A stretch of 64,000 nucleotides of DNA. Source: Bidens hawaiensis. Taxonomy: Eukaryota; Streptophyta; Magnoliopsida; Asterales; Asteraceae. A program made the position numbers and the translations under genes. The notes beneath the pieces were generated by a model. It saw nothing but the letters and a program-made list of their open reading frames with translations, ran no database searches and was not told the origin of the DNA. Positions 11,441 through 23,013 of this stretch are shown here, piece after piece (the stretch's first letter is position 1; each line of letters starts with the position of its first letter). The DNA is taken from contig JAIQDT010014657.1 of assembly GCA_021521415.1 (NCBI GenBank), positions 1 through 64,000 of the forward strand, written 5' to 3'.

Positions 11441-12115
11441 AGTTTTCAATTGCAAAAATAAATAAATAATAAATAAATAATGTACTAAAGTTGCGTAATT
11501 GGCCAAAACTCAGGTATGAAAATGACATTTAATTCAATGTTAAAAGCAGTTTGAAATTTAAAAAAAAAACAATTTGGATGGTTTACCCTACTCTAAGGCC
11601 AAAATAGACAAAATTAGCGAAATGTGTGAAAATGACATGATTCTTTAAAAACGTCAGATGTTCAGTTGCAAAAAATTAAAAGATTGTACCGAAGTTGAGT
11701 AGTTAGCCGAATCTCATGTATAAAATTGACACTTGACTCTTCTTTATAAAAAAAACTTTTTGTTGTTAATTCAGTTAATTTTACACATCACCATAAGCAA
11801 ACCATAAAAATCCCATAATGATCCATCAGTTTCTCCGTTGGTTCAATACCGTATCGAATTTTTGTGTTCGTTCAACTATGATTCGGTTATTTTGTGTTTT
11901 TAACTCACCAATATGTAACTATTTATTATAAACAAGATGATCTGTCCATAGAAGAATAATCTGTTCAAAGATATTTATACGCATTCATCCGTTCTTATTT
12001 CAGCAAAATAATCGATGATCAAGTGTTAGCGAACCCAAAGTGTTAGTATTGAATTATAATTTCTTTAATATACATGCATAGATGATATATTATATATATC
12101 ATGTGATTTTTTAGT
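11441..12115. other. 3' flank of the KNOX gene with a diverged repeat pair
   Basis: Two related blocks, about 11444-11560 and 11653-11740, share TTCAATTGCAAAAA, a TGTAC(T/C)(A/G)AAGTTG-like motif and a TATGAAAATGAC-like motif. They look like a diverged tandem pair of unknown origin. The 3' UTR and polyadenylation region of the KNOX gene should lie just below 12116, where the minus strand is AT-rich. Confidence 0.4.
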
Positions 12116-12976
12116 TCAGTCATCATAATAATCCTGTGCTGAAAAACCACCCATCATTGCTAGCTGCATGTTTTCAGATGGCTTCCAGTGCCTCTTCCTT
12201 TGATTTATAAACCAGTTATTAATTTGTTTCTGATCTAGTCCAGTTGATTCTGCTAATGATATTTTATCAGCTTCCTGCAATATCATTCATTTCTAAAACA
12301 TTATTCTTAATAATATTGATTTAATGTTACATATATCATATATGCTAGTGTTGCTACAAACTGTAAATTTATCAATTTAATTTAATAAAAACAATGAGTA
12401 GATAGAAATGGTACAACACTAATTGACTGTAAACGGTCTTTTACAAAATGGTAAATGGCCGTTTACAATGCATTGAATCACTAGTTAGCTGGTGTAAAAA
12501 CCGCGGTGGTGTATTAAGCCTAGATTCCAATAAAATAACTTATAAAATTTTCACCGGATCTATTAAATGAGCTGAACCCGACATGAACCCAAAGTTTTAT
12601 TGTGTTCTTGCATATCAGTATTATAAAATTATAAATTTAGAACAAAAAGTTGTGTATAATATAATTACATTTATCTTATGAAACAAACATCATGCTCGCT
12701 TTTTTATCTTCTAAATTTTATCATTGAAAATATAATTAGTTTAATTTATGACATAAAAAACCTATTTTATAAAAATAAATTGACTGAATGGGTTACCCGC
12801 GATTAAACTGATAATGACCAGTCTAGCTAAGCGCATGTTTGCAGGTTGGACCAGAATTCGACTTCTTGGTATGCTATATGTAGTGAAGGGGCTACAAAAT
12901 TGGGCGTTTGTGCCATGTGACGTCCAGTCAGCAAAGAATGGGGTTTTGTTTAAGGGTGTAGTGGTGTTGTAGCCCC

Positions 12977-13041
<65 letters not shown>

Positions 13042-14091
13042 ACATTTGAATCTAATAATAATAATAAAAGAAAACGATGAAAGGGCGACAAATATTTCTC
13101 GCCCCCCCCCCCCCTAGCCCCTCAAATTCGCCCCACTACGGATAGCCTTAGATTCGTGTAATACTTGAAATTTACATCCCTATGATTCACTACTAGAAAA
13201 TGGGTCATGGTCCTACGAAAATTTCCTACGACAAGTAATTCAAGCATATTTCAAATGATTTTCAAGCATGTGTTTTTCCCACGTAACTTTTTTGTTAAAA
13301 AATTATTAGAAAGTGGATTTTCCAACAAATTTCTTATAAAATCTGTCGTAGTAAAAATAATAAGGTATAAATTGGTTCCTAACATATTGGATGAAACTTA
13401 ATAAGCATGGTAAAAAAAGCTTTTACTCAAAGTTAAATTTGGGATAATATTAGGTACCGTAGGGTAGGGCCATTGGTAATGGGAATCCCACCATTCAAGC
13501 AAAGTTTGTCTTGCTTCATTTGGTAGCTTCCCTTTTTTCTTCTTCTTTGAAAACTCACGTATTAGTGAACTTATACGACCTCCAAATCTCCTTAACAATG
13601 TATCCTTTAGTTCCTGTTCTTCTCTACTCACTTGTGTGTTTTCGTTTTCGGTCTCTCCTCCGCTAAATTCTTCTTCGGATGATACTATTCCGTCATCTAC
13701 AACATAATTAAGTTGGATAAAGATATGACATACAATACGAAAAGTGACATAAGTGATAAGTCTTAGGGTGTAATGAGCTGAGATGATCATGAGCTACTCG
13801 ATATAGGCTTGTTATAAAAGTTGTAACAAATAAACAAGTGATCTCAATTCCCAAACAGTACCCATTGACACTACATTGTTTTATTAACCAAATAAACAAT
13901 TTCCAAACAAACACCACTACTACAAAAATATGTATTTGCTACGGTCAATTCCGTAGTAAACAGCCATTTTGCTACGGATTTGCTATGAATAGGGTTCGTA
14001 GTACAAGTCTCATAGCTAACTTCTATCACCAAATCAATTATTTTTCTTTGATGACAGACTTTCTCCTAAAATGACATCATTGTTAAATAGA

Positions 14092-14142
<51 letters not shown>

Positions 14143-17100
14143 GTAGAGCAATTATGAAAAGAATACATTAACATATTAAAAGTAAAACAGTTATAATTAT
14201 ATTAACAATAATAATAAAGGATCAAATATATGCACTAAAATCACATGTGTCCTGGAATTCATTTATACGTACACCAATTATACAAACACTTGGGATATAA
14301 TATATGTTACAAGGGGGTTGTTCATAAGCCGAGCTGAATCAAGCGAGAGCTTGCACGTTGTTTGGTTCATTTACAAACTAAACCAAATGGCTCATTGACA
14401 AATCGAGTCAAAATTGAACCGAACGTTTTTCGATTGTACATTAAGCGTTGCTTATTTCTTCTTCACTTTAAATTTTCAATAAGAAACAAATTTGAAGTTG
14501 TAAACAACATATCTGTAAATAAATTAGTAATTTTTAAACAATAAGCCAAACAATGAGCAAATGTACACTTAGTTCGGTTCGGTTCAATTGGCTCATTTAC
14601 AAACTGAGCCAATGTCAAAAGATTACTTTTCATGCATTTTTCAAACGGGCAATAAGCGGATTGGACTACCTTAGTTAGACCAAGCGTAGTGGGAAATGCC
14701 CCAAAACGTCAAAATGTCCCCACCTCCCATCTCTATTGGTTGGTTTCACTCATTAGACTCACCATCAACTTCATCAAGCGTTTTATCCATAACGTTGGAA
14801 GTTTTTTTGAAGCTCAAAACACTGGGTGAAACAGTATTCCCCAGCGTTTTGAGTTAAAACGTCTTACACAACGTTACCGTTACGCTTGGTCTTACAAGAT
14901 GATAGATAAAGGGGTTTTATAGGGACGCCCACCCTTTTTTTTCTAAAAAAACCCTTTATACGCCCTGTATAGGGTCCCATATACGCCTCCGTATAGAAAT
15001 ATATGAGACATATTGAATCCCCATATAAAGCTATACAAGGTGTATATGGGGTGGGTGTCGCTGGTAAGACCCTAGGTAAATTGGGTAGAAAGAATATTAT
15101 AAGATAGGCAAATGTAGTATTCGACAACTGCGTGTTAAGTCGTATCAATGCCAGTAACATAACATGTAAGACTGGGTGATTGACGGAAGTGTGGGTGTAT
15201 ACCCCACCATCAAATCAAACTGTTAGCCCAACACTATCTTTAATTCTTTATCTTCCATATTTCTCTGTTTCCTACTTCCCTATCAGACAAAATTTACAAC
15301 TTTTACTTATCCATGCATGTTTATAATAATGCGATACGGTTTAACTAAAAAGTATATAACATCACTGTCTTTCGATATCCGTTTGGTAAATATTATAGGC
15401 GTTTTTATTTAATTTTTCTTCATTTACATAACACAAACATTATATAATAAAGTAGGTGCGGTGTGTTATTTGTGTTTCGATAAAAAAAATGACGTTTTAA
15501 GTGTGTGAATACGTAGTGTAATTATATATATATAATGGTGTAATTATAGTGTAGTGTAATTACATCATAGTGTAATTACACTATTACACTTCTTGCATAT
15601 ATAATTACACTATTTGATTCGTACAGTTAGCATGTGTTTTTAGTTTGTACATTAACTTTCCTCAATCATTTAGTTTATTTAAACGTGTTGATATAGATGG
15701 TTAATCGAAGTATATTAGAATCAATAACCCTTCTAAGAAAAAGTAATTAATGGAAAAATATTATTTGATTTTACCTAAGTCGTAATATGTAAATGTAGAA
15801 CACTAAGGCTATGCGTAGTGGAGGGGCTACAAATTGGGGCGTTTTGCGTCGTGTGGCGCCCAGTCAGCAAGAGATGAGAATTTGTTTTTAGGGTGTAATG
15901 GTGTAAGGGCTACAATATTAATATAATATATATATATATGGGCTACAATAGTAATATAATATATATATATGTATATATATCACCCACACACATTAGAATA
16001 TAATAATAATAAAAAGAAAGGAAGATCTGGCGACAAAAGAACCCGCCCCATATCACCCACATATCGCCGGGGGGCGTTCGCGCCCCTTCTAGCCCAAAAA
16101 TCACCCAAACTGGCGCCTATTACGCATAGCTGTGGAATTAATACTTGCATGCAATTATGCAAAAGTATTATGCAATTATTATACATTATTATGTATAATA
16201 ATATGGTAGAGGGAATTGAGGGTGAGAATGGAATTGGAAAGAATTCTCTTGTTTGTTTATGAAAGAAAGAGGTGAGAAATGGAAATAAACCATTTCCATT
16301 TCTCTGATTTTGTTTCTCTAACAAAAGCGGAGAATTGGATTTCTCGACGTTCATTTCTCCCATTTTCCTCCTTTTCCTTTCATTTCTCCCATGTGTTCAT
16401 CTTTCTTCTGCAAGCGTAAGGCCGCCGCAAGCCGCAAGGATGAAGCCTCCACCTCCACCTCCACCGCGGCCGTTACTCAACCGGAAGAGAATAAGGAGGT
16501 TGAGAATCCTGCGCCTAAAACGAAGCGTGCTAGGGCTTCCAAAGCTGAAGCGGAGCCTGAGTTCTTCGATGACCAGCGTGAATTGGTAAGGATACGTCTT
16601 CATTGTTTGCTGAAAACGTTGCTGTTTGTTTCAGTTTTCGATTGATTGAATTTGTGGTTAATTGAGCTAGGGTTGAATGTAGCATATGGAGGTTAATTTG
16701 AACAACACATATTTTGATTAATTGATACGCAGCTGAATCTGTGGTTAATTGATTGTATGATAAGTTAGGGTTAAAAGTAGCATTTGGAATTGAAAGCTAA
16801 AACAGTTATTTCATATGTTCAACAATTGTTTGATTCATTGATATTAAGCTGAATTCGTGGTTAATTGAACGTATAATAAGTTAGGGTTGAAAGTAGCATA
16901 TGAAATTGAAAGGTAAATAGTTAATTTGAACAACACATATGTTGAACAATTGTTTGGTTGATTGATGCTGAGCTGAATCTGCGGTTAATTGGTTGTATAA
17001 TAATCTAGGGTTAAAATAGCACATGGAGTTAAAAGTAAGTATAGTTAATTTGAGGAAAACAAATGTTGAACAATTGTTGGATGGATTGATACTGAGCTGG

Positions 17101-20100
17101 TGGTTAGTTGATTATCTAATAAGCTAGGGTTAAAAGTAGCATATGGACATAAAAGCTAATACAGTTAATTTGAAAACACAAACAGAGAATTAACTTATTG
17201 GTACTTTTCTATTCTGCTACACCATTGCAGGTAGGAGATTAGATAAATACTAATAATGAGATACAGGAGACATGGTTAGCAATTCTTGTGTAACTTGGGT
17301 TAATTGTTAGCGTGCATCAAGGTTGAATCATTAGTTAGACATGTATATTCTTTTGCAAATTGATGTGCATGTTAAACTCAATCTTCAGAATCTTGAGGTT
17401 AAAACTTGTATGGGCCCTGTTACGGATTTATATACAGATGCTTCTATAATGCTATAGTTTTAGAGGTTGTGCTTGATTTATAATGAATTGTGTAATTTTC
17501 TCTTATCAAAATATGTATCATAATAGTTTTGCATTAATGCTTAACTGGTCATAATCTGTTTTTATTGTTGAATTTAGTTATCTTTTTGAAACACTTGAAC
17601 ATGATGCTTGTTTTTACTTTCTCACTAGTCATGACTAAGATTATACCTTCTTTTCTTTCAATGGTTTTATTTTTTTACTTGTTTTTGCAGGAGGATTTAT
17701 GGAAGCAGATCTTTCCTGTTGGGACAGAGGTGTGTGTGATCATTAATGTTCATTTTTTATATTGTTCTTTTTTTTTTGTGTAGGCTACTTATTGAATTTT
17801 ACATTTTCTTGACAGTGGGACCAACTCGACTTACTTTCTGAATACAATTGGAATTTCTCAAATCTAGAGGTGAGTAATACTGTAGCGTTTGTTTAACATC
17901 CAAAAAGAATTGATTATTTTTTAATGTTTTATTTATCTAATAAATGTCACATAACTAAGCAACTTTTTATCTCTTCATCAAACCGTGCAGGAGGCATTCG
18001 AAGAGGGCGGGGTATTACATGGGAAGAAAGTGTACCTCTTCAGTTGTACAGAACGTAAGTAGAACATGACACTCAAATATTTAGATTTTGAAATTCACAT
18101 GTTTGTGGACTTATAAGCTTAGATTATTGCCTGATATGTTGCATTTTTTTCTTGGTTGAAAATGATGCTATCATCCATGTTTATGTGACTTGATTTATCT
18201 TTCTTTCAGCACAATTGCTCTTTTATAATGGTCAATCAAAAGTCACATGCATACCTGTACTAGAGTTAAATTGAAATAGATTACGTTTGTAATTCAAATG
18301 AGGTTTAGACTGCTAGACGTTATTTGAAATTGGGTCAGATCCACAGAAACTTACAAATATAAATTGCATATTGTTAAGGGCATATTTGGTATTTCTCTTA
18401 AAAAGTTGAGTTGAAGTAAAATGTCAACTTTGAGATTGAATTGGTCAAATGATAGTGTGGTAGCCTAAAAATAGTCAGTGATGTGTTATATAAGTTTTAA
18501 CATTGACATAAACGTTACACCAAATATAGGGATCTAAATGGGTTTGAGACTTTGAGTTAGCTTTGATTCAAATGAAACATATCTCACAAAAGACTTTTTT
18601 GCACAGGTTGGCATGAAAGTGAAAAAATAATAAGATAGCCAATGAAATCCAAGTAGTACAGGAGAGGAAATCCTTTGGTCGATAGGGACTCTTTTAACAT
18701 GCAAAAAAAGCATTAGCATGGGTTATAAACTCTTCTGGTGTTTACTTGAAATTCATTGTGTAACAACTGATATTGTGAGTTATGATAAAAACGGTTCAAA
18801 GCAGCTCATTTGATTGGTAAAGATGTGAATCTAGGACGTTCTTTTCTTGCGTTGACAATAGAAGAGAAAATTGAGATGGTCGAGTTGTATACCGATGGTT
18901 CAATGGGATAGTTGTGTATGGTTGAAGTATGTTTTGTATGTGAATTGGTTTTAACTATGGTTGATGTTTTTTGCTTAAAAACTATGTTTTGTATGTGAAT
19001 TGGTTTGATCAATGCATATTTTGGTTGGAATTTATGCATCTTTTTATATGTTTTTTATTTTTTAATAAATATTTGTTATGAAAAAAAAACTTGTGCTAAT
19101 GATAAAGTTGATATAATTCTCTGTTTATTTTCTATGTACCAAACAAGAGAAATGATTCTCAGCTATATTTCTCTACTGAAATCTCTGTACTACCAAACAG
19201 AACAGTCAATTCTCATTCTCCAGACCAATTCCCTTTCTCTGCAATTCCATTTCTCTATTCCATTTCTCTACAATTCCATTCTCTGTACCAAACACCCCCT
19301 AAATAGATATAGACATGATGCACCGTGGAATTAATACTTGCATGCAATTACATAAATTAATTGTGGCTTAATGGTAGAGTATTCACTTTACAAGTGAGAG
19401 GTAGGAGTTTAAAACCTCACTATCACCAATTTATATGGGAGATATGAGGGATGACCCTGACTCTCCCCCGACTCCAGAATAAAGTGGTAAAGGGGTAGTA
19501 ATATAATAAATCATATAGAATCAATTAGAATCAATGGATTCGTGGTAAAATCCCTTTATGATGTATTTTAGTACAATTTTTGGCTGATATAGGGATCAAA
19601 TGGTATAGTTCGTTTGTTGGTAGCTTGAAGGATTAAAAGCATGACTCTTGCTTTCCAATTGGTTGTTTTTGCATTAATTGCTACTTCATCAATCTTATTG
19701 ATTAGTATACCCGTTGTATTTGCTTCTCCCAGGCAGATTTGACAAATACATATCACTTGATATAAAATACAAAGTCCCACTGAGTAGACTATGAGAAGGA
19801 CTTGACAAAGATGGATCTAAAAATGGATGATATCCCTTTTATTGTGTATGAAATTTATGGTTTCAGTTGGTGTAAATCCACTCACCTCAATTCAAAATGA
19901 GAAGCAATTCTCCATTGGTAGCAAATGGTTATCCATTAAGCGGAGGAAATCTTAGTTAACATAGACCCCTCTTGCAAGAACGGACTAACAGGGTCAGCTA
20001 CCCAGCCAACCTTCATAATTAAATACCGTTACTGTATAGGTAGAGCTTGTTGTGAAAGACCTATTCCTGGATAATTCATGGGTAGAGCCGAAGAATGTGA

Positions 20101-22982
20101 ACTCTTGCCAGGGTTCGAGTCTTGATCTCACCCGGTTTTACTGGCTCCTCGCTGTCGTGCTATTTGGCGGGCGTGGGGTCGGGTTTTATCCGGTGAATCT
20201 CTCAATAGGTGGACCGCTAGGGGCTCCGTCCGTCCGGACTAGTGGCCGGCTCGGGCTATCTTTAGCCAGTGAGGGCCGCGTACTCGTTACTTAGTTGGTC
20301 GTTAAAAAAAAATACTTGCATGCAATTATGCAAAAGTAGAATAGCACACAAGTAGGCCCCACATAAGGAGACGTCGGTCACCTGAGGAATATTCCGGGAT
20401 TGAATTGACTGGTAAACCCACCCCACCACCACCAAATAGGTGGTGCCTGTGTGAGGCTACCTAGTATTCTTTTATAAAAGCAGGCAGCGAAACATACGGG
20501 AGTCCATGTGAACAAATTTTGGAACACACAACTTATGCATATACTATGTAGGGTTACAAATATAGAATTTATTAGTTAGGCTATATGTAGTGGAACGGCT
20601 ATTAAATGGGACGATTTGTGTTATGTGACCCAGTTAGCAAATGAGAGATTTTTGATTTAAGTTTGTAATGATGTGGTAGCTTATATATATATTACACACA
20701 CATACTTAATATAATTTTTATTATTAAATCAAAAACACACAGGCGACAAATTCTTGCCGCCCTCCCCCCGTGTCGTCCATTTTATCACCTCGGGGGGCGG
20801 TGTTGCCCCTCGTCGCCTTTGTCGCCCCCAAAATGTCGCCCACTACACATAGCCTTAGGAAATAATAATAACAAAAACATAAGATAACAAGTTGGGTCGA
20901 ATTATTTTATCAAAATATATAGACATTGATTTGTAAAGTGTCGACTAAAAATACAATATGGTCCATGAAATCAGTTAAACAAAATAATATGGTTCAGAGC
21001 GAGGCTTGGCTTTAACTGACATCTAGAAACAATGGCTAAATTTTTATCGATAGACTTATTTGGTGTTGCCCGATTAGTTGGTTTTGGATGTTTATTTTGA
21101 CAACGGTTGTTCAACAAATTAAAAAACTATGGATTATTGTATTTTAAAGATACGTATAATTTAGTTTGAGGTTAATCACTGATATATACACGATGTGAAG
21201 GAAGAAAATAAAAACCATGAGATAATAGATCGAATGATAAGAAAATGAAATAGATCATTATCGTACCATTGTTTTGTGTTGGTTAACTTATGAGTATTCA
21301 ATGAATAATTATTTTATGTTGTTTGCTAAGAAAAAACGAAAGATTGAAATATGACAGAAATACCTTTATCTTAGGATAAAGAACAATCTTAACATCACCA
21401 AAAGTTAACTTGTACTTTGGGGACATATAATAATAGTTCTCAAACTCTTTTAAGTGTCCAAAACAATTCTTTTGTCACAAAACTGGATCACTTTACTTAT
21501 TATATAATGGCTTCCAGCATTGAAGGCTAGCTGCTTATAAAGTTAAAGATCATGAGACAAACAGAAGAATATTTCTGTCAAAATTAATTAAAAAAGGGAT
21601 AGGATAGATTTAAGTTTGAGAGATCCACTCATTTACTTGGTTTAATTTACTTTACTATAATTACTACAAATAACATCAACAGGAAACTAAGTATAAAACC
21701 TTAACAAGAACTTCTTTTGGAATGTTTTCTTATGATTTATTCACAAGCAAGACCACATGATCAAGAGGGTGCCAACTTAACTACAAACAAACACATTTAA
21801 CACACAACTTTCAATTAGCTAGTAGTGTGAATTTATAAGAAAACATATTTACACGAAATTTACGGCTTTAAATTGATTCTAAATGGTTTCGGGTAGAACC
21901 CACAAACACGTATATCTGATTGGGTTTTGTTCATGTTTGTCCATTTCTCTTTTTTTGGTACTTTGTACTTAAATGGTTAGAGTAGTTTACGTCAAAAGTT
22001 AAAGATTAAACAAGAAAGTGACATCAACGTTTATAATTTAAACGTAATTGTTTTATATACATTCATAGTTTTAGTTTAGATAAGTCGGTTATTTATCTCT
22101 ATAATTTTGGTTTTATATAAATTTTTTTGGAACGACCAACTTTACTTTGTGCATAAATAAATCATAGATATAAAAGAGATCATGGACACACCCAGTAACG
22201 GATCTATGTGCGGGCCAAGGGTAATCGGGATATCCCTTAACTTTTTTGACGAAGTGAAATTTTATACATCGTATACTCCAAAACTTTAAGATCGGTCAAT
22301 TTTATATAACAAATACCCCTAAATGTGTTTTATAAATCCGACACCATTTTGATAAATATTAATGATAAATTTAAATATACTAATACGAATAACGGTCCGA
22401 TCAGTTGAACAAATGAACCGCCTATAGGCGGTTCAACCATTAGTTACTAACACTTAAACAGTAAACTTACATATAATAATAAACATAGCACATAAAATTG
22501 AGGTTAAGTTATAATTTCATAGAGATAAATAGATATATAGCACACAGTTTTTCAATAATAATAATAATAATAAAGTCTAAAAGGAGTTAGATATCATACC
22601 TATACATAAATTGCTAAGTTGTGCTTCAATATTATTGAGGAAAACAGTAGCTTCATCAAAAGGCCTTGCCAGATCAGACTTATATTTCATTAACACTTGA
22701 CTATACATCTCCTACACAATCAAATACAACATATAAAATTTGTTCGTCTAATACATAAATAATATTCAACTAGCTAAACATGATCATAGATATAAAAAAT
22801 CGAAAATTATACAAACAAGAACCATAAACTCATCAAGCTCAGGATCCGCTCCTAAGCAAGTGGAAACAACACCGTTTGCATGCGAAACGCCATTTTCTTG
22901 ACGGATTTCCTCCAACAAATATGTTATTTCCGGTGGCGCGCCTAACTGTATAACAGAATATACAAGTTGTTCATATTGATGA

Positions 22983-23013
<31 letters not shown>

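Noticed and set aside
9959..11528. Many overlapping minus-strand frames of Cys/Leu/Phe-rich sequence
   Set aside because: All are produced by the 18-bp minisatellite, whose unit lacks stops on that strand. No start context, promoter or splice sites.
13398..13790. A separate 130-residue ELK protein beginning at 13790
   Set aside because: The first part is intron read-through; the real coding part is KNOX exon 4 (13696-13458), bounded by good splice sites.
19361..19430. tRNA-like sequence with A- and B-box-like motifs
   Set aside because: The arms do not pair into a cloverleaf and the B box is badly changed. It is better read as the head of a SINE-like element.
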